The translations under genes were made by a program, and so were the position numbers. Positions 1-17,300 of a stretch of DNA of 64,000 nucleotides are shown here, in pieces. The notes under the pieces were generated by a model. It was given only the letters and a program-made list of their open reading frames with translations. It ran no database searches and was not told the origin of the DNA. Source of the DNA: Batillaria attramentaria (Eukaryota > Mollusca > Gastropoda > Batillariidae); contig JACVVK020000018.1 in assembly GCA_018292915.2 (NCBI GenBank), positions 1,528,001 through 1,592,000 of the forward strand, given 5' to 3'. Position 1 is the first letter of the stretch. Each line of letters starts with the position of its first letter.

Positions 1-416
1 AACTGCAGCCTTCTGCTCCTGGCGAATTGAATTTTTGTAATAGTAATGCGTGGCTTCTCGGTGTCATGTTATTTGAAACTACACATACAGCGACTGCGTG
101 AAGTAAGCTGTTAGATGTTTAATCTGGTGAATACCGCTGCCAGTAGGCATCGCCCTCATTAAAGACATTAGAAGTATCGTGTAAGACTAAGAGCATGCCG
201 AGCACAGGCATACTTACATTCTACTGCAGGCATATATATCTATGGATGTCACAGGCAGCGCTCCACGGGAAAAATATTGAAAATGAAGTTCTTGCAGTGC
301 GTGGAGTAGGGTTCCTCCTGTTGACAAATTTCTGAGAGAAAAAAAAGTGCTTGTTACCATTCAGTGACTCAGAGCTGATGTTACACTTATTTGCCATTTC
401 TTTCCCTTCTTTTCAG

Positions 417-4108
<3,692 letters not shown>

Positions 4109-6864
4109 CATTCCCATAGTGATTGATAGGCACTGTACCATACAAAGCATAAACTGTAATTTATGTGTGTACAGGAGTGAAATCCTTGTGGGTGTGTTGT
4201 GTGGGTGATACAGAGGTGTTATTTGCTGTCACCGCATTTTATCACTGGTTCTACGTCAGTGGCTAAAACTGCATCTGGACATGTTGAAAATTACATTTTT
4301 GTATAAACTGTCATTCCTGAGTTCACAATGTGCACATTGTATAAATTTAGGTATTCATACTGAAAATCCCTCACCTGCAAGGGGTGGGGAAAAAACAAAC
4401 AAAAAACCCAACAACTACGTAGGATTTGGAAATTTGGCGTCTTTCACATCAAAATTCTTGATTTTCAGTGTCCAGTAATGCTTGTCACATAGAAAGTCTT
4501 GTGCTGGGCAGGTCAAAACTACTGCTGGCAGTGTAAATATATTCAACTCTGTAAAAGACAGTGTACTATAAGAACGACTGACACAGTTGCATCTGGAAAA
4601 CAGTACTGTATCTGTGAAAGATATACGTGTATTACGTTTTGAATGCGCCTGGTAGTTTGATCAAATTTCACTAAACATGTAGAAAATTGAAATGACAAAA
4701 GGTTCCCTATCACAATTATTATGAATGTGCTTTGTTGAGTGTGGGTGGTTTGACATGAGAAATACTGATGACTGGGGTTTGACTCTGAAAGTAATTCTGG
4801 CATGTGATCCATTGGATGTGAGCGTGGCTATTGTCATTTTGAGATCTCAGGATCACATGATATAATTGAATTCCACTTTTTTTTTTTTTGGTGAGCTTGT
4901 GTATAGTTGAAGAGCTACTGGTTCAAATTTTGTTTTGAAAGTCCACCTGTGTGTGTATGTGTATGTGTGTGTGAGTGTGTGTGTTTGCCTATGTGTGAGA
5001 GAGAGAGAGAGGGGTGTGCTTTTGACGCATTGCTTAAAGTGGATGAGTGTTTCATGTAAGAAGTCTAATGAAGTATATGATGTATAGTCTTGAGTGTGTG
5101 GTGTGCAGTCTCCCACTGAATAGCCAGGCAGTATGTGCTAGTACAGAAGAACTTAATTTTGGATGTAGATGTTGCTGGCTTGTTTACAGTAGCTTCACAT
5201 GTCAGTGATCGGGAGTTGATGTGTCATTTGTGAAATTTTTATTACATGTATTATTATTATAGGGAATTTTATTTTGGTCAGTGTGAGAGGCTGAGTATAG
5301 CATCAGCAAAAACTGTACAGTCGACATATACTGTGTATGTGCTGGATGTATTTGAACAAGCATCCTATGAATTTATTGTAAGAACTATTTACAGCAATTT
5401 ACACATTAACTTTACTATTGAGGTCATCACATTAAAGGTGTTTTTCTTTGGTGAATAAAAATGTGAACTGTATTTCAAGCTCAAGCATATAAAGGTCAAT
5501 AGACACACTGTACAACATACAAAGTAAGCAAATGTGCAGGCATGTCCATGTCTTGCATGCACTTAGACACCATGACCAAATGAAACAACCATGAAACGTT
5601 ACCTCGTAAAAGAGCAGTACTTTGTTGAATGTTGTGTGTGTAGGCTCGTGAGAAGCAGAGCGATGTTTACACATCAGTGATCTTGTATGAAGTCCTTTTT
5701 GTGTGCTATGCTAGGCTCAGTAATACAGAAACCCATTGTAGTTATTTGTCACTGCCTCTGTGTTGCATGTTATAATTTATATACTCACGCTGTGTCAAAT
5801 TGTTCAGTGTTTTTTTTATTATTCGATGTTCGTTGTTAAGAATTAGAACTATCCGTGTGTGTTTACTTTGATGAAATTACCCTAGAGGGTGGTTGTTTCA
5901 CAGTGAGATGTACTGGATGTGACCAAATGTGAAACCTTACTTTCTTTGATTTTAGATGTAGTTCAGATGTTGTGCATGAGAATGCTTCTCGGAATTTTTT
6001 ACTGCCGCAGTAGGGCGTCACTCACAATGATTCTCAATCACTAGTCTCGATTTAGTGGAAGACGTTAAAACAGTTTCTGTGCAGGCAAAGTTCTGTACGA
6101 GAGGTGGCGTGCGCTCAACATAGCTGTCCAGTCTTTTGTCTCAGAACCCTAAATCTACTGGCAGTTCATCTTTCCTAAAAAACAAAACAAAAAAAACAAA
6201 AAAACAGCGTGTTACAATACACGACAGCACAATGCAGTACCAGAAATACTTGAAAATTAGATCCTGCTAGACAGCTCTCATTCATTACTGTTGGCAGTGC
6301 ACGTGTCTCTGTGAAATCATGTCACCACTGACATTTGTTGTAGGATTATTAAGATAAAGTGTGTGGCCAGGGTGAAAACACAAGAAAGAGATGACTGATG
6401 TAGGGTACCAGTGATATTCACCATCTGATTCCAGCATTCATGAAAAGAGAACAAAATAAAATATACCGTATGAGCTCGTCTTCATTATTGCATTTTGATC
6501 AGTAGATGAGATGTCAACACCAGATTTTTTTTTAATTGTACGATGAGGAAAGTCCACTGAGTTTGGGAGGGGGGATCACAAGTCTCATTCCCACCCCCAC
6601 CCGCCCTTACATACACACACACACACCCCTCTCCCCCATACTAAACAAACTACATAATTTGTCTGGATGGAAATCTGTCTGTCTGTCTCTCGCTCTCACA
6701 TACACACGTGCACGCACGCACACAGACCCACACATACACACACCATAGCTTATACATGTACCTGACTTTGAACATCTGCACTTGCAACTCAAAATAACAT
6801 TTACACAATTCCATTAAAAAAAAATCCACAAATCAGATTTCATCCAAACGTGTCACAAACTGCA
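4109..6864. other. RNF121/DNAAF6 convergent intergenic region, no gene seen
   Basis: The left part is probably the RNF121 3' UTR. An AATAAA hexamer at 5454-5459 is a candidate polyadenylation signal for RNF121. Otherwise it holds AT-rich unique-looking sequence, a GT/GA-rich stretch at about 4949-5010, and a CA-rich stretch at about 6608-6745. Open frames here run through simple repeats and show no family resemblance. Confidence 0.6.
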
Positions 6865-7828
6865 TCAGAAGTTAAAGTCATCTAATTCACGAGTCATTCG
6901 CAGTGTCACGACGAGTGTCTCTGTCTTTGCGTCCCACTGCGCCTTGCCCTGTTTGTGGTCCACAGGATGAGGCAAATGCAGGCCCAGTTTACTGAAAAGC
7001 GTTAATTCCTTGCGGTTAATTTCTTGCCTGCGACAGGTTTACGCACAATGGAAGCAAAGACACACATATAGGATCAGTACACAGAAGTATCCTGTACTGT
7101 GTGAAAAGCTAAATCCCTGTCAAATTTAGATCTGTGTATGAAGAGTCAAGAAAGTGACAACTCCATCCCTAAAAAAAGAAAAGAAAAAAAAAGTTGCAGA
7201 CACACATCTTAGCCTGTATTTAATTAAAGTACAAAATATTAACATATAATATGTCAAACAGTAAGGCCCTGAATAACTAACATTGGAGAAACAGGTACCC
7301 GCAAGTATACTACTGCCACGCCAACTGCTTGTCTAAATGGCACGTCATATATCAATGGTTTCCTTGTCAGTATGTATCATTTGATTATTGCAGCTTCAAA
7401 GAGAGCCAAGAACCCTGACAATCAACATGCAGTACTTGGGAACACTCACAATTTTGGAGTCCTGCAGTCCAAGAACTTTTGTTTCACATCAAGTTCCACA
7501 TCGGCCATCTTTGTGTCTGGCAAACTAATTTTTACCTGAAAAATAGCAATGAATGGATACAGCTATTCTTGCAGTTTGTAATAAAGATGTCAAAGTCTGT
7601 ATATCATACAGTTCATTTTCTAAAAAAAAGAAGTTATGACTTCAGTGTGGATGTCAAAATTAATGTGTTCTAGATAAACGCACGTTACCCAATTTCTCCA
7701 GAAAAAACAACAATTCCAGCAACAAATAGTACTGACCATATGAGTGTAATCTAGCCAACTTAGGTTTGCACAGTCATGTAGACTTGACTTTTCCTTAACA
7801 ACTTTGGGGAAAATAAAAACAACACACA

Positions 7829-7869
<41 letters not shown>

Positions 7870-8690
7870 TCCTTACAACCATGTCCTCACAACTTGATGT
7901 TAGTGGTGTTTTGTTGCCCATCTGAAGGAACATGTCTTCACTGCTCACTGCCTGTTTGTAGACAATGTCATACCTGCAATCAGTTGAAAGTCAATTGAAA
8001 GCAAGCACACTGTACACGCGGAAACATAGCACAGCAGCATTGCACTGCAGCGTGCACTGCCCAAGACAAGGCCGAGTGACTGCACTACGTGGTGGCAACT
8101 GACCACACCATTGTTACCATTCTCAGTAAGTCTAGCCTCTGTTTGCAGTCATACTTGACTGATTAACCTCCTTTCTCACAATTTTCCAAGGCAGCGCATG
8201 ATAACTGTGATGGAATTGTCAGACATGAGAACGTTCACCATTCAGGTGTACGCAGGCTTCCAGCAACTCACTGGTGAATGTATCTTTGTTTTTTCAACTC
8301 TATAGCTAAGAAATGACAGGTTTTCTTGTAGTACATACTCAGGCTGAGGCCGTGGGTCATAGAGTGCTTCATATTCTGCTCCTTCGGGAACTTCCTCTGC
8401 ATCCCATATATCTTTTGTGTTTTTCTTCTCTGGTCCTAAATGATGAAAATTAAGCGTTGCCTCCACTTATTCAAGTACATCTATACAATTTATAATTAAA
8501 AAAAAAACAACCAACAACAAGTAATGCAAAATGTTGAGAAAGAGTGCACATTACGATTGCAGATGATTGGCAATGTCGTATGTTTCCTTATGTTGACATT
8601 TGCTAACACACATGGGGTGATGGCACTACAGTTGTGCAGGTGATGGATTCTTATCCATACCACTTGAATTACGCACCTAGTAAACTGCGT

Positions 8691-8743
<53 letters not shown>

Positions 8744-8930
8744 GATAGAGACACTGACAGGATGATGGCTGTTCATGCTACCTTTCCTCTCTGTTTTGTC
8801 TGACGCCGTCTGTTTTGGTCCGACATCGCCTGGCCCAAACGCAGCAGCTGATCCTGGCTTTATAGATGAAGGAATTACCAATTGTCAACAAGTACAAATA
8901 AGAACAGAGAAAAATTTTCTTAAAATATAC

Positions 8931-8988
<58 letters not shown>

Positions 8989-9213
8989 CATTATGTCAAA
9001 GACATGAGCTTGTGAATACTTAGCATCATCTCCATTCAGTTGCTGAATATGCTTGTACTATGTAAACCAATTCTCTCTCTCTCTTCAGCAGGCAGACATA
9101 CAGGTGAAGTCTGAAATAACCTTTAAATCTTCATCACTGTCTGAATCCTCCGGCTCTTCTGCACTTTTCAGCAAGTCTGCGATTGCCAAAACAGTGTTTC
9201 CCGCAAACTCCAT
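6865..9213 (-). CDS. DNAAF6: DNAAF6 (PIH1D3), dynein axonemal preassembly factor
   Basis: DNAAF6 is a cytoplasmic PIH1-family co-chaperone that works with HSP90 and other DNAAFs to fold and assemble axonemal dynein arms before ciliary import. Six coding exons on the minus strand: 9213-9121, 8857-8782, 8435-8339, 7973-7877, 7535-7450 and 6991-6865 (576 nt, 191 aa; human about 214). The ATG at 9213-9211 begins MEFAGNTVLAIADLLKS, aligning with the human LEALSKLL region and followed by an acidic stretch. Diagnostic segments are KDIWDAEEVPEGAEY, PEYDIVYKQAVSSEDMFLQ, VKISLPDTKMADVELDVKQ and the CS-like end LGLHLPHPVDHKQ followed by LVVTLRMTRELDDFNF. The donor of exon 3 was set at GA|gtatgt because it joins in frame to G TAT GAC ATT, restoring the conserved EY-D-I-V-Y run. 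The first donor (AAG|gttatt) is weak but frame-consistent. A 5' non-coding extension to 9224 is likely. The gene is divergent from TBCK with under 0.9 kb between start codons. Confidence 0.93.
8692..8739. repeat. (CA)n microsatellite
   Basis: Pure dinucleotide run of about 24 CA units in the intron between DNAAF6 exons 2 and 3. Confidence 0.97.
8934..8987. repeat. (GT)n microsatellite
   Basis: Pure GT run of about 27 units in DNAAF6 intron 1. It lies 195 bp from the CA run at 8692-8739 on the opposite strand, so the two runs could form a CA/TG inverted pair flanking exon 2. Confidence 0.97.
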
Positions 9214-9224
9214 ACCTTTGGACA

Positions 9225-10101
9225 CTGGAAGAATGAAAAAAGAATAATTGTATGTGCGTCCAGTTCACCATCAGCTTTAATCTGGCTGTTAAGACAGAGG
9301 TTCTGCTGCTGGAGCAGGTACGAATGTACACTTTATTTACCTGTGTATAATACATGATATGCATTGTACATGATTATGAGTTCAGTGATTGAAGAGGTTC
9401 TTCCAAAACGCTGAAAAACAGACAATTAATTCACTGCTGCTGTGTACTGTCTCTGTCTCTCTCTCTGCTGTCAATTACCTGATTTTCAATAAGTTTCACT
9501 GCAGAGTTTCCGTTAGACACAGTACCGACAGCAGTCAACTGTTGTTCCTTATCGTCTGACAGTTTTCATCCTCAGACTTGTTTTGACATGTGAAGCTTCC
9601 GGTTCGTAACTAATGTAAACAACCGGATATAACGCCGGAACACAATGTTGTAAGGTGATTCATAAAATAAACAAACCACCTGGTAAATATATTCAGACTG
9701 TTATTGCTGAACATTTTATACGCGTCATTTCTAACTGATTTGAAAATAATATTATGGGTGTGATGATTTTTGCAAAGCTCGTCCTTCACCTTTGACGTTG
9801 AAGTCCTCCAAAACCGAAGAGCTTTGTCTATTTCCGCTTTCATCGGTGGGTGTTTCACTCTGTTTTGATTTCATCGCAAAGCTTTCTTCAGTAAAAGTGA
9901 ACCGTTCCATTCATTTATATCAGTATTATCAGCTGTGAAATGCGTTTGCTGTTAAGTTTAATCTGGTGATGTAATCGATAAATTATCCTTGTGCCCGATA
10001 TGCAGTATGCAAAGTAGTAACAGTAGTTTTTTTTCTGCCTCAATGCTTCTTTCCTCAGTTTCTGGCTTCATCTTTGCGTGGGTAGGTGTTAGCACCGAAA
10101 C
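9225..10101. promoter_or_regulatory. Divergent DNAAF6-TBCK promoter interval
   Basis: 877 bp separate the DNAAF6 5' exon boundary from the TBCK start codon, so both promoters must lie here. A forkhead-type motif TGTAAACA is visible at 9614-9621. Forkhead factors of the FOXJ1 class drive motile-cilium genes, which would fit DNAAF6, but one 8-mer is weak evidence. No TATA box or RFX X-box was recognised. Confidence 0.45.
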
Positions 10102-11333
10102 ATGACCAGCCTTGGAAAAGCGGAGTTTGGTGTATCCACCTTCTTCGCAGCCAGCCACCCAAATGACAAATGTGGTGCCAATGGTCTCCCACTTACACCC
10201 AACTCCATCAAAGTGATGGGTCGATTTCAGTTTCTCACCACCCTCCACCATCCACACCTCTGTCGCTACTTGGACATTGCAAAATCCAAACATGGTAAGC
10301 AACGTTAGCATAGCGGGAGGCCTTTCTTCATCACAGAACAGTCAGTCTTGCTGATATTGCGTCAGTAATTTTGTTCATAAAAAAATGCCAACTGAAGAGC
10401 ACCCTAAATATACCAAAAGTAAAATTTCTTGCTTAGTTATAGTTTAACGAATAATTAGAAGATAAAAATGCGTTTGTTATGTCACAGTCTGCTCCTTATT
10501 TTTGCAGGCAACAGCTACACATGTGCGAATAGTATGATTATATGGTGTAACCTATCATATTTCTTTTCAGAACGCATGCTTGTTGTATCAGAATACTACA
10601 AATCAACGCTTCTACACCATCTACAATCTGGCAAGTACTCAAGGTATGTGCATGTGCAGAACTAACGTCTGAAAATAGTCCAGAAAGAAACTGTACATTA
10701 ACTGATTAACGCTCTGCAGTTGCTTATTTTTGTTCATTGACATTGGTGTTAGCATGTCTTTTGTAGGAACATTTATAAACTATACATCATAGACTTTTTT
10801 CCCTTTTTTTTTGGGGGGGGGGGCTCATCACAAAGTAAATGTCTTTTTTTTTTCTTTTCCCCCAGTGAGTCAAAGATGGTCAGTTTAGCTTTCCAGATTG
10901 TGGATGCGTTGTCATTTCTACACAGTCGTGGCATCACACATCGTAGCCTGTCTGTTGACAACATCCTCCTGCAAACTGAGGTGTGTTCTTGCCTTTTTTT
11001 TAATTTGACCTTTAAGAGTGACATAGTACTGAAAGGAAAACTAACAAACCTGCCAAGCTATAAAGCTGTTTGTGAATAAAGTGAAAAATACATGTTACGT
11101 CTTCTTCAACATTTTCATCATTCTCTTGGCTTTTTCTGTGTCTAGTAATATCATTCTGCCTTTTGTTAGATCAAATGTGTATTTGATGACCACTTTTGTT
11201 CACAGTACTTTTCTTGTTTTTTCCAGAACTCAGTAAAACTGGCAGAATATGGCATGTACTACATGACAGACTGGGGAGCTGATGTCAGCTTCCCTATTGG
11301 GTAAAATACTCCATTTCATTTTGTTTTGGGGTC

Positions 11334-11383
<50 letters not shown>

Positions 11384-14300
11384 CCATACATGTGTTAGTA
11401 TTTAGTTGTTTTTGCTTCTCAGAGATTTTGTATGAAACCAAAGCATTAAACTTCTTGTACAGTGTAATAAATTTTATATAATTATTAACAATGTCAAGCT
11501 TGAATATATGGTTCTATTAAAGATGCCAGTTTATATTTTGTGCCAGGTTTTAGGTTCCTTTCTCTTGAGTTTTGGAATGGATAAAGTGAACTAGTTGCTG
11601 TATCACTCTATACATCCAGGTCAGTGCGATACATGGCCCCGGAGGTGCTGTGCAGTGGTCCTGCTGAAGTGGACGAAGACACTGAAACATGCGTACAGCC
11701 TGTGACGGGACCAAAGGCAGACAGCTGGTCGCTTGGCATCGTTCTTCTGCAGCTGTTTTTGGTATGTTCATCTGTGGAAGTCTGGCTTTTTCCACACTGG
11801 CCGGTGGCTAGTGATTCAAAATTTCCAAAAAAAAAGTTCAGGTGAACAGCAAAAATGTTGACCAGGAGGTGTCTCTGCCTCCAGTGCATCTGAAGCTGAC
11901 AGCTTGATTGCTTTTGATTTGGTGCGCTTCGCAAATAGATGGCAGCTTCGAACAATGATTCGCCAAATTCAGACTCTGAAGTAGCCAAGAGAACTCACTC
12001 ATTCTTTGGGTGATAAACTCAACTCTCACGGTTATGTGTCTGAAGGGGATGGATTGGAAAACTTGCGGAACGTCTTTGTAGTGCTGTGACACTGAACAAT
12101 CGACTTTGTTTTTCCATGCTCGCATCTGGCAAGTGAGTTGTTAATTTCGCTCGCCAGCATTTTTTACACCCACTGTGGTGAGTAAAATACTTGCCACTTT
12201 TAAGAATGATGTTAACCCATTAGTTAGTTTGTAGAGACAGGAATACTGACACAAAAGGTTATCGTGTTGGTGCAATCCGTTATCCTGTTCTTTGGTGGAT
12301 GATTCGAGTATGCTCACAGACCAAAGCAACAACAGTAACATTTTTTGTTGTTGTTGTTGTTGTCTGATTTTCAGAAAAAAATACTGTGGACTGGTCTCTC
12401 TGTGTCTGAAATCCTGCAGAAAATCATGCAGTTTGTCACCTCAGGTAAGGGAGGATGTGACTGTCACTGGTACATAGTAATTTTGCATCACTGATGTTTG
12501 CTTGAAGAGAAAACGTTAACCTGATGCAACAGTCTTGTCTTTTTGTCTTTTATTTTGCTGCCTCAACTCTTCACCAGATCCAGCGGTATTCCGTCCAGGT
12601 TATGGGTGAAAGCCACAGCGGGTTTGGAAGCCAGGGCAATTTTTATTATGCATGAGGATGGGGGTCCTAGTGGTTGGAGACTGCCTGACAGGGCCAAACA
12701 TGCCATGCTTCTTTAAAAAAAATCCCAGCATTGACCAGGCCCTAGAACTCTGGCATCTGTAGTGTCTGTTTCATATTCACAAGCAACTGATACTCAGTGT
12801 CATAGTCAGGCTTGACTACATTACAGACAAATAAAAGTTACGACAGCTTCTGTGATAAAAAATAGAAATAAAATAGATTAGAGACTTTAGTGTATTCTTT
12901 TGATTTGAGAGAGATGATAAATATTATTTATGTTTGTTCACATGTCGTAAGATATCTGAAAAAGATACATCTTGTTGTTTGCAGAGATGTCTCCGCTTGA
13001 CTGCTTGGCAAATGAGGAAGGCTTCACAGAGGAGCTTAAGGCACAGTATTTTTTACCAGTTTACCAGTTTACCAATTTCCTGTTATGAGCCACTGACTTT
13101 CCATGGGCAGTTTAATGGCATGCTGTCATAAATATTGATTCTGTTGTTCGTGTGATGCTTTTAAGCCCCCGGTTTTATGAAAATGACCGAGACAGGCATC
13201 TGACTTAACTGTGTGGTGAGAATACTGAGATGCTTGCAATGATTTTGTTCTGTGCATTTTGTCTTTTTGTGCAGACACTGTCAAAAGACATGCTGGACCT
13301 TCTTAGGCTCTGTCTTACAGTGGCTCCTTCCCGAAGGTGTGGTATGCTTGTCTTTAATGGGCTAATTCCATCTTCGCTCATGAGTGCACCAGTACGCCTG
13401 AAATACTTAATGTTTATGATTAGTACAGCTCTGAATGCTCAACAGTGTTGTTTACACTTTGCACAAGCTGTCGAACATTCAACTTCTACGACTGTTGTTA
13501 TACTACTGGAGCAGTCAGTGTGGTTGCCGCATCATTGAATACGCTTCTGTTGGCTCAGTGCTAGCATTACAGACAGTGCAGCGATTGTCAAATGCGCTCG
13601 CCCGCTCGCTTTCGCTACCAAATTTACCGTCGGGCGAGTGAAAGCTCCGGTAGCGGTAGCCCGAATGGCGAGCAGGAATTCTGAGATGAATCAGAACCTA
13701 GCAGCCACTCCGGCTTCCAGAATTTTTTTTCGGGCTACCAGTTTTGTTCAGTGCGGTAGAATGGCTACCATGGTCCTGACACATTTGACGATCGCTGCAG
13801 TGTCACTGTCCAGGTGTCTGTAGGTGATGTGATGATAGATACCACGCAAACAGCTCAGAACGATCTGTGACCATAACAGTGGTAGCATTAGCCCCTTGAA
13901 CAATGTGCACTGTATTAACTCAGGTTCTTTGAAGTCAAGATTTTTATGTTGTAGTCCAGCCATATCTGTCGTAATCGTGATATGGTCAGTTGTGTTTTTT
14001 TTTAACTGTTTTCAAAATCACTCATATGATAGCAAGCACAAAAGAGGGTTTGTTTTTTTGTTGTTTTTTTTGTTGTTGTTTTTGTTGTTGTTTTAGGCAG
14101 TGAATTGTTTTTGTTTTGAAGTTCAGGTCTTGTGAATGTGTGTAAATTCAAACATGTTGTTTTCATGCAGCAAATAGTGTATTTGTGAGTACTTATTACA
14201 CATACATGTGTGCATAGTACATGTATTTGTAGAACCTTTAAATCTGTTTTCTGTGTCTGTGTGCTTTCAGACCATCAGCGGAGGAACTTAAGAAGCATCC

Positions 14301-17300
14301 CATCTTCCGGGAGGAAAGACAAAAATCGGTACTTTATTGCACAGGCACCACCAGCTATTGTGATCTCATTGGTCCAGAACACACTGTTGTACACACATTT
14401 CTGTTTTTACTCAAAGATACTGTCGTTTTCAGTGTGTTTGTTGTTGATGCTGTCAGACAAATTAACCCTTGTCTTGCTGAGAACGGAATATTCCGGACTA
14501 CTTCTGTGACGTTTTCAGCGTAAGACAAATTAATTCAGCAAGACCACAGTTAATATTATGGGTTTTCCTTGTTGGGGGGGGGGGGGGGGCCTGGCTGGAG
14601 GAGGAGGTAATATATGTGTGAAGATGATGATGGAGAGGGAGCAGAAAAGAGTTCTTTCTTTCTTACGTGGTTCCATTTTTTCCTTCCAGGTTCCATATGT
14701 AAATGGTTTCACTATGTGCTCCACAAAACTCCGGTGCAAGGACCTGGAACTGCCATCTTACGACGACGAAGGTACTGTTTCAGGGATTACTCCTAGTTGT
14801 GTGCATGCTGTTCAGCCTGATTTACAAATTATTTGGCTCATATCTCAAGAATGACAGCCCGCAAAAGACTGTCATTTTACACGTGTCTTAGAAGCATCAT
14901 GCATGGCTTTGTGGGTGTAAGTAGTTGCCTAAAACTGTGTTTTGTTCCCTCTGTCAGTGTATGACCCTGACCACCTGTCCCAGCGCACCATGGACGAGGT
15001 GTATTACTTGTGGCGACTAGCAGGGGGGGAACTGGAAGCAGTGCTGAAGAAAGCTGGCATGGCCAAGACACGCCCACCCATCCATCTCCTACCTTGGTGG
15101 GTAGTAAATACAGACCATCTTCTGATTAACACGGAGGTCTGTTGTCTCTTCATCAATCACCTCGTTGACAATCTACCTACACATTTGCACTGACAGCAGA
15201 TCGATAATCCAGTGGGGTTTTTTTTTTGTACCAAGTAAGTTAAGCTTGAACCTATTTCCCTGACCCATGTATAGACGACTGTAAGCTCAGTAAACACATT
15301 GTCTGTTTGAATTAGCACTTAAAAGTAAAACGGAATTAAGCTTGAGTGAAAATTACATCTCACATTACCACTTCAGCTAAAATAATAATAACAGTGATAT
15401 GGGGAATTTGTATAGCTCTAGGCGCTTTACAACACCCACACCAACAGACACACCCACACACACTACACACAACCACAAGAAGCAGAATGGGGGGGGGGGG
15501 GGGGGGGGGGGGCAGGTAGTGCTAGGCAGAAACTAGTCAAACACTGACCGAAAGAAGTGAGACTTCACTCTGGGTTTAAAACATGGCATGGAGGGCGTAA
15601 TGACAAAAAAACATGGCATGGAGGGCGTAATGACAAAAAAACATGGCATGGAGGGCGTAATGACAAAAAAACATGGCATGGAGGGCGTAATGACAAAAAA
15701 AACATGGCATGGAGGGCGTAATGACAAAAAAACAAATGTGGTGTGAGGAGAACCAGGAGTACAGGCACTCCTAATGTGTGGTTCTGTACGTGTCAAATAC
15801 GTAGATAGTGAAGAGATGTGACATGAGATTTAATGTCAGGTAATGTAGTATCTTTGTCTACAGCTGCGGGATACCAGACGGCGATGTTTTTGGTCAGGAG
15901 AGGGACCAGGCAGAACTGCTGGACAGGACCATCATCATCCTTCCACAGGACCAACTTCGAAACGTAGGTCACTAGGTGTCTTGTTCTCTGTAACTCTGCT
16001 CTTACTAAGTAATTTTTACTCCTTCTGCTTTTCCCCCAGGCCAGAAAAGGGCTGTGTCCTTCGAAACTTGACAGAAGAAAACACAGGTGGAAACGTGTTG
16101 TTTCCCTTCTGTATTCATTGTTGGCTGTTTCTCGTTGCCCCGTCTTTGATATCACGCGTACGTAGTGGAAAAGGATGTTAAACTCCCAAACACTCCCACC
16201 CCCACCCCCATTTTCCCACTCCTCCCCCACACCTCCACTCCCTGGTGGCTGACTCCCAGCTGGGGCCAAGTATTGTGATTGCCTTTTTCTTGTTGCCCCG
16301 TCCTTGATATCACCCGTACGTGGTGGTAAAGGATCTTAAACTCCCAAACACTCCCACCCCCACTTTCCCACTCCTCCCCCCACCCCACCTCCTGTTGGCT
16401 GACTCCCAGCTGGGGCCAAGTATTTGTAATTGCTTCTCTTGTTGCCCCATCTTTGATATCACCCTTACTTGGTGGAAAAGGACGTTAAACTTCCAAACAC
16501 CCACCCACCCCACCCCATTGTTTGCTGACAGTGGTTACTTTCAAACTGCATTTTTTGCTAATTAGCATGTGGGCAGGAATTGCCACACATGGTAAATGAA
16601 AAATTAAAATGTTGGAGGATTATCCCAGTTTTTGTCATAAGCAGAACATTGTGATCTGTGATCTTGGATAAGTTAGCTCATGCCTCGTCACTAGAGGGGC
16701 AAAGCCTCCTTGGCTCACTTGTGAGATGGGTCAAGGTCATTCAAAAGAGTATGTTTGTAAAGCTATCACTGTCTATCCTGAAGATAGATGTCTCTTGTGT
16801 TCATAGTTCCTAAGAAAATGGTTAATGGCAACATAACAATTTTCCTAGGACAGCTTGTATCACCTTGACTTTGGGTCAAGGTCATTCAAATGAGATCTGT
16901 AAGTGAAGAGCGTATCAATGACTATCTTTATGCCACGTTTGATAGCTCTAGTTTTTGCAGCTTCTGTACAAATGGTAATGTAAAATTCACAACAGACAGC
17001 TGTATTGACCTTGACCTTGAGTCAAGGTCATTAAAAAGGCTATGTCTGCATAGGCCTCATTGCTGTCTATCATTGTGCCTTGTTTGGTGCCTCTGCTATT
17101 TGTTGTTTCCAAGAAAATGCTAACGTTAAGGTCTCCGCAAAACAATTTGAGTGGCCTTGACCTTGACTCAAGGAAATTGAATACAAGTATGCCAGTACAG
17201 GTTTTGTCAATGTCTATCATCATGCAAAGTTTGATGCCTCTGGTGTCCCTAGATTTTGAGAAAATGGCAATTGTAAATTTCCAGTGAGACAGATTTAGTG

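Noticed and set aside
9134..9364. Longer minus-strand start for DNAAF6
   Set aside because: The frame differs from the DNAAF6 frame and includes an acceptor-like TTCCAG; MEFAGNTVLAIADLL at 9213 matches the family start better.
15581..15735. CRISPR-like array of regularly spaced repeats
   Set aside because: The 30-bp units are directly contiguous with no unique spacers, and the sequence is an animal intron; it is a minisatellite.
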